This document shows positions 44,276 to 52,443 of a stretch of DNA of 64,000 nucleotides, one piece after another; the first letter of the stretch is position 1, and every line of letters begins with the position of its first letter. The stretch spans positions 186,001 through 250,000 of the forward strand of contig NZ_VYTY01000001.1 of NCBI RefSeq assembly GCF_009821115.1. The letters run 5' to 3'. The notes under the pieces were generated by a model that was given only the letters and a program-made list of their open reading frames with translations, made no database searches and was not told the origin of the DNA. This DNA comes from Nitrincola alkalisediminis (GTDB taxonomy: Bacteria > Pseudomonadota > Gammaproteobacteria > Pseudomonadales > Balneatricaceae). A program made the translations under genes and the position numbers.

Positions 44276-44901
44276 GTCGGTATGTCCTGTTGTAGAGCGG
44301 TAAGCGCTGTCGTGGCAAACTCTAAAGTGGTTGCTTTGCTTGTTTTTGGTGCAACACAAAACCGGGGGCCAAAGTTCAATGTGCACAGGAGAGGCAAAGG
44401 AAGTGGGTAGCCTTTCGGCATTGCACGGTTCAGATTGGTGATCCAAACGGGTTGAAGAATAAGGCTCGGATGTTGCTGGGTTAAATAGTAAAGACCGGAC
44501 TTGAATGGGAGTAAGTTCGCATCTGTTAGGTTGCGTGTTCCCTCAGGAAAAAATATCAGTGAATCACCTTGGTTTAAGGCTTCGAACAGCGGTGCTAAAG
44601 GGTTTTCGCCAAGGGTGTTACCCTCGCGAGAAATCAATACGCCATTGAATACCTGATGGATAAGAAAACGTCTGAGTGGTGTTTTATCCCAATAGTCTGC
44701 GCCAGCAACGGGTCGTGTTTTTTGTCTAATGTGTGCAGGAAGGGTTGCCCAAAGCAGTACAAAATCACCATGACTGGTGTGGTTTGCATAATAAAGGGTG
44801 GGCTTGGAGTGTTGTTCAAATGAAAATTCTCCGTGCGCTCGGGCACCTGTAATAAACTTCGCTAACCCGAGAATCAAACAGCGTAATAAAGTGGCAAGCA
44901 T
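44272..44901 (-). CDS. PlsC-like 1-acylglycerol-3-phosphate acyltransferase
   Basis: This 209-residue LPLAT-family enzyme transfers an acyl chain to a lysophospholipid-type acceptor. The H-x4-D motif (HTSHGD) and FPEGTRN are intact, and an N-terminal hydrophobic anchor is present. It is the middle gene of three: ynbA lies 15 bases upstream and ynbB overlaps it downstream, which points to a dedicated lipid-assembly pathway. The housekeeping PlsC role is less likely given the setting. Confidence 0.92.
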   Translation of the reverse strand: MLATLLRCLILGLAKFITGARAHGEFSFEQHSKPTLYYANHTSHGDFVLLWATLPAHIRQKTRPVAGADYWDKTPLRRFLIHQVFNGVLISREGNTLGENPLAPLFEALNQGDSLIFFPEGTRNLTDANLLPFKSGLYYLTQQHPSLILQPVWITNLNRAMPKGYPLPLPLLCTLNFGPRFCVAPKTSKATTLEFATTALTALQQDIPT

Positions 44902-44916
44902 GTTTTAGCAACCTCG

Positions 44917-45534
44917 TTATTCTGATTTGTTAGCGTCTTCAATGCCTTTGCGGATGCGGTTGAACAGTGTGAGTAGCAACAGAAGCAGTGTTATTAATAA
45001 AACTAGATTGATAAATCCTGCGGAAAAAAAGCCCAAGGCATACCCCAATCCTAAGCAGCCGAAAACAAATGCGCGATCACTTTTGCCCATTGGGCCATCG
45101 TAGCGACGTGTTCCGCCAATCATAGGGCCGAGAACACCTGCATATTCACTGAGTAGCGCCATAAAAATGATCGCCAGTACCAGTTCAGAGTGAACGCCCA
45201 GCAATAAGGCAAAGGGTAGGTAAAGCGCTGCATCAGAGATGAGATCGGCCAGTTCATTGAGGTAGGCACCTAGATGGCTCGCTTGCTTGAATTCGCGTGC
45301 TAGCATGCCATCAATGGCATTTAAGCCCATGCGAAAGAGCATGAGCAGGGGTAGGAATGCAAAAAGCAAGGGAGTGTCGATGTTGAAAAAAAGCAGGGTG
45401 CCAAAAGCAACAGATATAAGCGCAGCCAATAGAGTGACTTGATTTGCCGTCACACCCCGCTCATACAGGAGGCTGACAGTAGGCCTCAGAAGGTCTTGGA
45501 AACGGGATTTTAACTGATAAATTGAAAATGCCAT
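44917..45534 (-). CDS. ynbA: YnbA-like CDP-alcohol phosphatidyltransferase
   Basis: This 205-residue protein with about six membrane helices belongs to the CDP-alcohol phosphatidyltransferase family, which joins a CDP-linked lipid and an alcohol. The usual signature D-x2-DG-x2-AR-x8-G-x3-D-x3-D reads here N-A-I-DG-ML-AR, then G-AYL-N-ELA-D, so two of four aspartates are Asn. The same Asn substitutions occur in E. coli YnbA as I recall it, so this is a family trait rather than decay. GKSDRAFVFG is also shared with YnbA. It is the first gene of the operon. Confidence 0.9.
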   Translation of the reverse strand: MAFSIYQLKSRFQDLLRPTVSLLYERGVTANQVTLLAALISVAFGTLLFFNIDTPLLFAFLPLLMLFRMGLNAIDGMLAREFKQASHLGAYLNELADLISDAALYLPFALLLGVHSELVLAIIFMALLSEYAGVLGPMIGGTRRYDGPMGKSDRAFVFGCLGLGYALGFFSAGFINLVLLITLLLLLLTLFNRIRKGIEDANKSE

Positions 45535-45620
45535 TATGCGTCCTTGTCATTTTTCGACTTAATGAATCCTACCATGGTGTAATGATTTAAGGATAGAAAA
45601 AGATTCTGGACCTGAAGGCT

Positions 45621-46103
45621 TTAATGGGGTTTAGAATATGGAGTGCATCTTGCGGTGAGTCTTCTTAAAAGTCGATGACTTGCACTGGCCTGAAGCCAAT
45701 CTGTCGATAGGTTTAGCTTGCGGCCTTGTTCTTCAAGAGCTGCTCGCCAAGGTTGGTCATAGCCTTCCAAAAATATTTGCACCGCACCTGGGGCGCGTTC
45801 TCCTTCACCAAGGCAAAGACCGTAGAGGCGACAAGCCTCAGCTGAAAGCCAGTGTTGGTCCATTTCTAATATAAGATCCTTTTCTGTCCTCGCTTGGAAG
45901 GCGGGAGTGGGTTGTGCCTGTAACCAACAGTCTATGACGTATGCCAATAGATAGCTTTTATCCTGAAAGTGATTATAGACAGTGGGTTTGGACACACCTG
46001 ATGCTTTGACCACCATATCGACAGAGGTCCCTTTGATGCCATGCTCAAGGAACAAAGGCAGGGCCGCTTGCGCTATTTGATCTTTTTTTGAGTTTTGTGC
46101 CAT
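45621..46103 (-). CDS. TetR family transcriptional regulator
   Basis: This 160-residue repressor has a typical N-terminal TetR HTH (GIKGTSVDMVVKASGVSKPTVYNHF). The ligand domain is short (TetR proteins usually have 180-220 residues) and ends in a basic RLLRRLTARCTPYSKPH, so it may be trimmed. It is divergent from trpB, and a perfect palindrome lies 41 bp before its start. It could also influence the ynbA operon, which begins 86 bases downstream on the same strand. Confidence 0.88.
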   Translation of the reverse strand: MAQNSKKDQIAQAALPLFLEHGIKGTSVDMVVKASGVSKPTVYNHFQDKSYLLAYVIDCWLQAQPTPAFQARTEKDLILEMDQHWLSAEACRLYGLCLGEGERAPGAVQIFLEGYDQPWRAALEEQGRKLNLSTDWLQASASHRLLRRLTARCTPYSKPH

Positions 46104-46143
46104 GGTTAGGACTTGAATTCTCTGATTAATTGATTGAAACTAT

Positions 46144-46158
46144 ACTAAACCGTTTAGT
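46144..46158. promoter_or_regulatory. TetR-type operator between tetR and trpB
   Basis: ACTAAAC and GTTTAGT arms flank one C, a perfect 15-bp palindrome of TetR type. On the minus strand it fills the spacer between TAGACT and TATAGT (17 bases), a plausible tetR promoter. On the plus strand it lies between TTGAAA (46134) and TTAAAG (46158), a possible trpB promoter. Confidence 0.65.
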
Positions 46159-46228
46159 TAAAGTCTAGGTCTCTCAGACCTCTGGGCTTCTACCGAGTTG
46201 ACCCGTTTGAAATTCAAGAGAGGTATCT

Positions 46229-47491
46229 ATGATACGCAGTGAAAATGGCTATTTTGGCGAGTTTGGGGGACGTTATGTTCCTGAGATTTTGCTTCCAGCA
46301 TTAACTGAGCTGGAAAACATGTTTAATGAGCTGCGTGATGATCCAACCTTTTGGCAGGAGTACGTCAGCCTCTGCCAAGAATTCAGCGGTCGTCCAACAC
46401 CGCTTACGCCTCTGCGTCGCTTGTCGCAAGAGTTAGGTGGCGCTCAAATTTGGTTAAAACGCGAAGACCTAAATCACTCAGGCGCCCACAAGGTGAATAA
46501 TGCGCTGGGGCAAGGGCTGTTGGTCAAGCGTATGGGTAAAAAGCGTATTATTGCAGAAACGGGCGCGGGTCAGCATGGCTTGGCGACGGCGATCGTTGCT
46601 GCACGTATGGGACTACAGGCGACCATCTACATGGGTGCCGATGACATCGAGCGGCAGTATTCCAATGTATTCTGGATGCGCCAGTTAGGTGCCGAAGTGG
46701 TTGGTGTCGAAACAGGTGCGCGCACCTTGAAAGAAGCGCTTGATGAGGCCCTGCGTGATTGGGCTGCAACCGTTGAAACGACCCATTATGTGCTGGGTAC
46801 TGCTTGCGGTCCGGCGCCTTTCCCAGAGCTTGTAACCTATTTCCAAAGCGTGATTTCGCAAGAGATGCGGGAGCAGGCCTTAAAGCAGATTGGTCGATTA
46901 CCAGATGAAGTCGTGGCCTGCGTTGGTGGCGGCTCAAATGCACTGGGTGCATTCTCTGCCTTTTTTGATGATAAAGACGTCGCGTTGGTGGGTGTAGAAG
47001 CGGGCGGGATAAGCTTTGAAAAGGGTGAGCATTCAATTCGCATGCTCCCTGATACAGCTGAGCCCGGTATTGCTCAGGGCTACAAAACCTTATTCCTTCA
47101 AGATGAAGATGGCCAGTTGGGGGATACACACTCTATAGCCGCAGGGCTTGATTATGTGGGTGTTTCGCCTATTCTGGCGCACCTGTCGCAAACAGGTCGT
47201 GTGATTCCTGAAAGTGCGACGGACAAAGAAGTTACAGACGCCTTTAGTCTTCTGATGAAGACCGAAGGCATCATTCCCGCTCTAGAAAGTTCACATGCAT
47301 TAGCGGGTGGATTTAAGCGCGCTAAGTCGATGAGACCTGATCAACACTTGGTCATCAACCTCAGCGGTCGTGGTGATAAGGATATTTTTAATATTGCTCG
47401 AGCCTTTCCTCAGCCGGAGTGGCCGGAGTTTCTAAAACGCGAAGCTGCTCGTTGTCAGAAGCAGGTTGATGCTGCGAAGGAGAGTAACTGA
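46229..47491 (+). CDS. trpB: Tryptophan synthase beta chain (divergent TrpB)
   Basis: This 420-residue PLP enzyme condenses indole and serine. The PLP lysine is in GAHKVNNALGQG, the catalytic Glu in AETGAGQHG, phosphate is held by CVGGGSNALG, and NLSGRGDKD is at the C-terminus. It differs from common TrpB: GVLHG reads GIAQG, GLDYPGVGPEHA reads GLDYVGVSPILA, and there is a C-terminal extension of about 20 residues. It overlaps trpA by one base (TGATG). trpF, the usual upstream neighbour, is absent; a TetR gene is there instead. Confidence 0.9.
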   Translation: MIRSENGYFGEFGGRYVPEILLPALTELENMFNELRDDPTFWQEYVSLCQEFSGRPTPLTPLRRLSQELGGAQIWLKREDLNHSGAHKVNNALGQGLLVKRMGKKRIIAETGAGQHGLATAIVAARMGLQATIYMGADDIERQYSNVFWMRQLGAEVVGVETGARTLKEALDEALRDWAATVETTHYVLGTACGPAPFPELVTYFQSVISQEMREQALKQIGRLPDEVVACVGGGSNALGAFSAFFDDKDVALVGVEAGGISFEKGEHSIRMLPDTAEPGIAQGYKTLFLQDEDGQLGDTHSIAAGLDYVGVSPILAHLSQTGRVIPESATDKEVTDAFSLLMKTEGIIPALESSHALAGGFKRAKSMRPDQHLVINLSGRGDKDIFNIARAFPQPEWPEFLKREAARCQKQVDAAKESN

Positions 47492-48255
47492 TGTTTCCGA
47501 AACAGAATGACAGACTTCAAGTGATGTCTCACGCTGTGGTGGGGTTCCCGACACTCGATGAAAATGAAAAAGCCATTGCTGGCTTGGTCGCCAGTGGAGT
47601 GAACCTAATCGAACTTCAGGTTCCTTTTAGTGATCCGGTGGCAGATGGGCATACACTGGTGAATGCCTGTTACCATGCGCTAAAAAACGGAGGCTCAGTG
47701 CGTGCGACCTTGGACTTATGCGCGAAGGTCTCTAAGCAGCATCCCGACGCCAGCTTTATTCTGATGAGTTATCTGAACCCGCTTTATCGTTATGGACTTG
47801 AGCGGTTATTTCGTGATGCCGCGGCGGCTGGTTTTAAAGGGATGATTATCCCTGATATGCCAGTGGAGCAGTTTGAACCACACATGCCGCTGCTTGATGA
47901 GCTGGGCTTGGCTCCGATCTTGATGGTGACGCCGAATACTCCAGACGAGCGTGTTGCTCGTATTGCTCAGAGTGCACGCGGCATGGTGTACGTGGTTTCA
48001 CGCATGGGAGTGACGGGCAAGCAGACACATTGGGATGATGACTTCCGTGCCTATGTTGCGCGTATCCGTCGGTATACCGATCTGCCCTTAGCCATCGGCT
48101 TTGGTATTCGTTCAGCCGATGATTTGAAAGCTTTAACGGGGACTGCTGAAGTGGCTGCCTTCTGCTCAAAATACATCGAATGGCAGCGAGATGATGGCAG
48201 TGAGGTTGCCGCTCAAAAGATGAAAACCTTGCTGACCGAAGCTGAATTGGTGTAA
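47491..48255 (+). CDS. trpA: Tryptophan synthase alpha chain (divergent TrpA)
   Basis: This 254-residue TIM-barrel protein splits indole-glycerol phosphate to indole. The catalytic Glu and Asp are kept (LIELQVPFSDPVADG), as are VSRMGVTG and GFGIRSADDL. The last phosphate-binding turn, GSA in ordinary TrpA, reads FCSKYIEW here, and the protein is about 12 residues shorter than E. coli TrpA. It is probably functional with its own TrpB, but the substrate-phosphate site is unusual. Confidence 0.88.
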   Translation: MFPKQNDRLQVMSHAVVGFPTLDENEKAIAGLVASGVNLIELQVPFSDPVADGHTLVNACYHALKNGGSVRATLDLCAKVSKQHPDASFILMSYLNPLYRYGLERLFRDAAAAGFKGMIIPDMPVEQFEPHMPLLDELGLAPILMVTPNTPDERVARIAQSARGMVYVVSRMGVTGKQTHWDDDFRAYVARIRRYTDLPLAIGFGIRSADDLKALTGTAEVAAFCSKYIEWQRDDGSEVAAQKMKTLLTEAELV

Positions 48256-48270
48256 ATCATTTGGTTTGAT

Positions 48271-48301
48271 CACTTACCGCAGCGCACGCCTGCGGTGAGT
48301 G
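48271..48301. terminator. Long hairpin after trpA
   Basis: A 12-bp stem (CACTTACCGCAG / CTGCGGTGAGTG, one G-T pair) with a 7-base loop lies between the convergent trpA and acyltransferase genes. No T tract follows, so it may be a Rho-assisted or processing hairpin. Confidence 0.5.
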
Positions 48302-48352
48302 GTGTGTATTCGGTTTACGCGCAGGAGTAACCGCTTACAGAGTCTTCGATGT

Positions 48353-49267
48353 TCATTTCTTAACGGCTGGAAACCCTCGTTGTGGCTCATAATAGGGTAA
48401 CCAGTACCAATGCTCTAAATTCTCCGAAACCCAGGAATTTATGGTTTCATCAAGTTTATCAGCGATCTTCTTTGCTTTTTCTTCCTTTGACCCTTCAAAC
48501 GTTGACGGTTGAATGAGTGGCTCAACAATTGCTCGGTAGTGGCCTTTGCCGTTAGGTAAAATATAGGCGGGTAAAATATCCAGCTCATGTTTGATAGCGA
48601 GCCTCGCTGCAAACCATCGATTGCCGGCATACGGAATGTTTCGTCCTAGGCTGGGTGCTGAAACATAACCGTCACGCATTTCGTCGATAAAGAGCACTGA
48701 ATTGCTGCCATTACTGAGTGCTTTGCTAATTTGGCGCATGCAGGATGGAGACGTTGGAACGAGTTCAAGAGGTATTGGCCATTTATGGCGTGCTTTTAAA
48801 GCCAAATGCTCTCTAACTGGGTTATCGGGCGGTAAGTAAAGATCACAGCAAGGACGTTGAAGTAAGGCGGCAACATGACCAATAAGTTCCCAGTTTGATA
48901 AATGGCAGCTCACCACGATCACGGGTTTATCGATTGAGTCTAGGATCTCCCCTCCCGATATTTCGATTTGATTCTTTTTAATAATCTTTTGTTGCACCAT
49001 GAATTCGGCATAGATACGACCTATTCGCGAAATAAATGCGATAAGGTGTCGTTCACGTTCTTCGGCATCTTGAATGTCACACAAGTGCTCTAAGTTTTTC
49101 CTTAATCGATCTATCCACAAACGTTTTGCTTTAATGGCTTTTTGGGCTTCTTTATTACCCAAGTAGGCCCCAATGTCAGATGTCCAATTCACTGGCAGAA
49201 GGGCTAGGCACTTTGCCATGAGGTATTCGGCTTTTTGCGCGGTGGTCCAGTGTCTAAATGCCTGCAT
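48353..49267 (-). CDS. LpxL/HtrB-like lysophospholipid acyltransferase
   Basis: This 304-residue protein is of the lipid A late-acyltransferase type. The H-x4-E catalytic motif is HLSNWE in VSCHLSNWELIG. The start at 49267 has GGAGATAAAC before it, and the stop of the P450 gene lies 2 bases upstream. Unlike LpxL, the N-terminus is weakly hydrophobic. Pairing with a P450 suggests acylation of a hydroxylated product rather than lipid A, but this is inference. Confidence 0.85.
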   Translation of the reverse strand: MQAFRHWTTAQKAEYLMAKCLALLPVNWTSDIGAYLGNKEAQKAIKAKRLWIDRLRKNLEHLCDIQDAEERERHLIAFISRIGRIYAEFMVQQKIIKKNQIEISGGEILDSIDKPVIVVSCHLSNWELIGHVAALLQRPCCDLYLPPDNPVREHLALKARHKWPIPLELVPTSPSCMRQISKALSNGSNSVLFIDEMRDGYVSAPSLGRNIPYAGNRWFAARLAIKHELDILPAYILPNGKGHYRAIVEPLIQPSTFEGSKEEKAKKIADKLDETINSWVSENLEHWYWLPYYEPQRGFPAVKK

Positions 49268-49269
49268 GT

Positions 49270-50703
49270 TTATCTCCGTGTTAACTGCATAGGCAGCCCG
49301 CCCTTCGGGCGAAGCGTTAAGCGGCACTCAATCTTAACCTCGTGGTTAGGCTTTACGTGTGCTTGAAACGCTTGAGCAAGTGTTGCGATGCATAGAATGC
49401 CCTCCGTTAAGCCAAAGCGCATCCCCAAGCAGACACGGCGACCCACGCTAAAGGGAAGATAAATGAATTTATCCGGTCGAGGGTTGCCTGGTAAAAATCG
49501 CTCTGGGATGAAGTGATTGGGTGCTTCCCAAAAGTCGACATGACGATGCAGTAGCCAGGGAATAACCAGAATAATCGAGTTTTTCTCAATGGGTCGTCGC
49601 CTGATTTGGTCTTCAGCCCGTGCTTGTCGGCTTAATAAAGGAACGGGAGGATATAAACGCATGGTTTCTTCAAAAACGGCGCGTGTGTACGGTAAGTTGG
49701 GAACATCATCGAGGGTTGGAGTACGACCACCTAAAACGCTGTCTAATTCAGCATGAAGTTTTGCCGCCACCCGAGGGTTGTGATCCAGTAAATACCAAGT
49801 CCAAGCCAGTACATTGGCTGTGGTTTCATGTCCAGCCATAAACATAACAATTGCTTCATTACGAGCCGCGAGACGACTTAGCGGGCAACCTTGTACAGTG
49901 CCATCGCGCCCTTTGTGTCCATCGACAAACAGCGAAATTAAGGAGAATTTTTTAGAGGAGGTTTGGGCTTCTTGTCGGGCAATAATTGTGTCAATGACCT
50001 CATGAACACGTTTGCCTGAAGTTTTGCAGTGATAACGTTTGATTGGATTGGTAAGCTTGCGTAAAAAGGGCAGGCCAAAGGTATCGGCTAGGCCCAATTG
50101 TTCAATATTGTGTTGATACTCAGAAAAGCCTTGGACAACTTGGGCGGCTTCCTCATCGCTGGTTTCATCACCAAATACGGTTCGACCAATGATGCGTGCG
50201 GTAAGTCGCGCCATTTCATTGAGCATGTCCACTTCAGTGTTGGGCGGGAGGCTTGACCAGCGCTCAGACACTTCTTTACAACATTCGGTCATGATGTTGG
50301 CATAATAGGGGAGTAATTCATTTTCAAATGCTGGGCTGCAATAGGCGCGTCGTTCTTTCCAAAGATCACCATCGCTTACAAATAAGCCATCACCCAGTAA
50401 GGGCTCCAGCGCGCTGCGCATTTGCGGGCCTTTTTGATCATAGTTATCGTGCTGATCGAGAAATACCTGACGAACGGTGTCAGGGCTATTGCAGACAAAA
50501 TAATGTTGGCGTAATAAGCGTGCCGTAAAGATTTTCATTTGATACGCGCTATCTGGCCACATGGATAAAAGATTGGTGCGGCCAGCGAGAACCATCCAGA
50601 TGTAATGTCCCCAATTGCGCTGAGTGCTGACTTTTACCGGTTCAGGCTCATCAATCCATTGGGCTTTTTCAGGTAAATCAGGGAGCGTATGCATTAAGGT
50701 CAT
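49270..50703 (-). CDS. Cytochrome P450
   Basis: This 477-residue haem monooxygenase has the I-helix AGHETTANVLAW, the ExxR motif in FEETMRLYPP, the PERF region (FIPERFLPG) and the haem-binding loop FSVGRRVCLG with the axial Cys. The sequence style, with no membrane anchor and LYPPVPLLSRQA, is like bacterial class P450s related to CYP4/CYP102-type fatty-acid hydroxylases. No ferredoxin or reductase gene is adjacent. The acyltransferase gene follows after 2 bases. Confidence 0.95.
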   Translation of the reverse strand: MTLMHTLPDLPEKAQWIDEPEPVKVSTQRNWGHYIWMVLAGRTNLLSMWPDSAYQMKIFTARLLRQHYFVCNSPDTVRQVFLDQHDNYDQKGPQMRSALEPLLGDGLFVSDGDLWKERRAYCSPAFENELLPYYANIMTECCKEVSERWSSLPPNTEVDMLNEMARLTARIIGRTVFGDETSDEEAAQVVQGFSEYQHNIEQLGLADTFGLPFLRKLTNPIKRYHCKTSGKRVHEVIDTIIARQEAQTSSKKFSLISLFVDGHKGRDGTVQGCPLSRLAARNEAIVMFMAGHETTANVLAWTWYLLDHNPRVAAKLHAELDSVLGGRTPTLDDVPNLPYTRAVFEETMRLYPPVPLLSRQARAEDQIRRRPIEKNSIILVIPWLLHRHVDFWEAPNHFIPERFLPGNPRPDKFIYLPFSVGRRVCLGMRFGLTEGILCIATLAQAFQAHVKPNHEVKIECRLTLRPKGGLPMQLTRR

Positions 50704-51044
50704 TGTGGGTACTCAATTGATTCTAGTGGACAATTCTTATGTCCGAGATCAAAGGTTTGTTAAGGGGATAACGTGGCTTCTACTGTAGCATGGCTTTGTT
50801 TTTAGCTCAAAACTAACTCGAAGTTACGCTTTATTTACTTGAGCTATCTCAATTTACTGGAGTGAGTGGAGCTGTACTTGAAGAAAGTTATAAAGAGTGT
50901 TTTTTGCCAAAATTCGATAACTCCTGCCTAGGCTTTTTTCTCACAATGGGGTCATTAAGATACTCAGTAGGCGTTAGAAACAAGACTTTGTATTTATGAG
51001 TCAAGACGTCTAGGGTTTTAGTTGTAAATAACAAAGGTAAAAAT
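50704..51044. other. 341-bp intergenic region between P450 and eutB
   Basis: This is the divergent promoter region of the P450 operon and eutBC. I see no gene, no cobalamin-riboswitch core and no clear operator. AAAGG lies a few bases before the eutB ATG. Confidence 0.5.
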
Positions 51045-52439
51045 ATGTATCGCTTTCGTCAGGTGGTCGGATCTAACACCTATGGTTTTAAGAGTCTTGG
51101 GGAGTTGATGGCTAAAGCAACGCCTGCACGCTCGGGCGATTACCTAGCAGGGGTCGCCGCACAATCGGCTGAAGAGCGTGCCATTGCCCAAATGACATTG
51201 GCTGATGTGCCTCTAAAAATGTTTTTAGAGGATCTGTTGATTCCATATGAAGAGGATGAAATCACACGATTAATTGTCGACAGTCATGATTTAGAGGCAT
51301 TCCAGCCAATATCACACCTAACCGTAGGTGGCTTCCGTGAATGGCTCCTAAGTGATTACGCAACATCAGAACGGCTTGAGCAAGTGCGCTTAGGGATTAC
51401 TCCCGAAATGGCCGCCGCTGTCAGTAAGATCATGCGCAATCAAGATTTGATACTGGTGTCTAAAAAGTGCCAAGTGAGCACTGGTTTTCGAAATACCTTG
51501 GGGCTGCCAGGGCGTTTGTCCACACGTTTACAGCCCAATCATCCAACCGATGATTTAACGGGAATTGCCGCCAGTATTTTGGATGGCCTGATGTACGGCA
51601 GTGGTGATGCGGTTATTGGGATTAACCCCGCCACCGATAATGTCGCACAAGCCTGCCGGTTGATGCGCATGATGGATGAGGTGATTCAGCACTATGAAAT
51701 TCCGACCCAGTCCTGTGTTTTGACGCATGTGACCAATACGATAGAGGCAATTGAACAGGGCGCTCCGGTTGATTTGGTCTTTCAATCTATAGGAGGTACT
51801 CAAGCCACCAACGATAGTTTTGGGTTTAATCTCGCAACCTTGGCTGAAGCACAGGCCGCGGCTTTATCCTTGCAGCGAGGCAATGTTGGCAACAATGTTA
51901 TGTACTTTGAGACGGGGCAAGGCAGTGCTTTGTCCGCCAATGCCCACTTTCAATTGGATCAGCAAACCTGCGAGGCAAGAGCTTATGCCGTTGCTCGATG
52001 CTTTAGCCCGCTTTTAGTCAACACGGTGGTCGGCTTTATTGGTCCAGAGTATTTGTTTGATGGTAAGCAAATTATTCGAGCGGGGTTGGAAGATCATTTT
52101 TGTGGAAAACTGTTGGGTTTGCCTATGGGGTGCGATATTTGTTACACCAACCATGCGCAAGCCGATCAAAATGATATGGATAATTTGTTAACCCTGCTGT
52201 CCGTTGCAGGCTGTACCTTTGTGATGGGGATTCCAGGGTCGGACGATATTATGCTGAATTATCAAACCACGTCTTTCCATGATGCACTGTATATCCGTCA
52301 AGTGTTGGGGCTGAAACCTGCGCCTGAATATGATGCGTGGCTTAAGCGGGTGGACATTGTCGATGCGCAAACGGGCCGTTTAAGCTCGCAGATGCCAAGT
52401 GCTTTCCGTTCTTCTCTTGGTCGATTGTTAGGACATTAA
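51045..52439 (+). CDS. eutB: Ethanolamine ammonia-lyase large subunit
   Basis: This 464-residue catalytic subunit of the coenzyme-B12 enzyme splits ethanolamine to acetaldehyde and ammonia. The full-length sequence is typical (YRFRQVVGSNTYGFKSLGE at the start; IGINPATDNVAQACRLM; YFETGQGSALSANAH). eutC follows after 4 bases. No eutH, eutA, eutR or shell-protein genes are nearby, so this is the simple, compartment-free form. Confidence 0.97.
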   Translation: MYRFRQVVGSNTYGFKSLGELMAKATPARSGDYLAGVAAQSAEERAIAQMTLADVPLKMFLEDLLIPYEEDEITRLIVDSHDLEAFQPISHLTVGGFREWLLSDYATSERLEQVRLGITPEMAAAVSKIMRNQDLILVSKKCQVSTGFRNTLGLPGRLSTRLQPNHPTDDLTGIAASILDGLMYGSGDAVIGINPATDNVAQACRLMRMMDEVIQHYEIPTQSCVLTHVTNTIEAIEQGAPVDLVFQSIGGTQATNDSFGFNLATLAEAQAAALSLQRGNVGNNVMYFETGQGSALSANAHFQLDQQTCEARAYAVARCFSPLLVNTVVGFIGPEYLFDGKQIIRAGLEDHFCGKLLGLPMGCDICYTNHAQADQNDMDNLLTLLSVAGCTFVMGIPGSDDIMLNYQTTSFHDALYIRQVLGLKPAPEYDAWLKRVDIVDAQTGRLSSQMPSAFRSSLGRLLGH

Positions 52440-52443
52440 CTTA

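Noticed and set aside
46548-47129. 193-codon minus-strand frame inside trpB
   Set aside because: It is antisense to the conserved beta-subunit gene and rich in His, Pro and Arg as expected for a shadow frame.
50704-51044. Cobalamin riboswitch upstream of the B12-dependent eutBC
   Set aside because: No B12-box-like GCC-ACTG core or long leader structure is visible.
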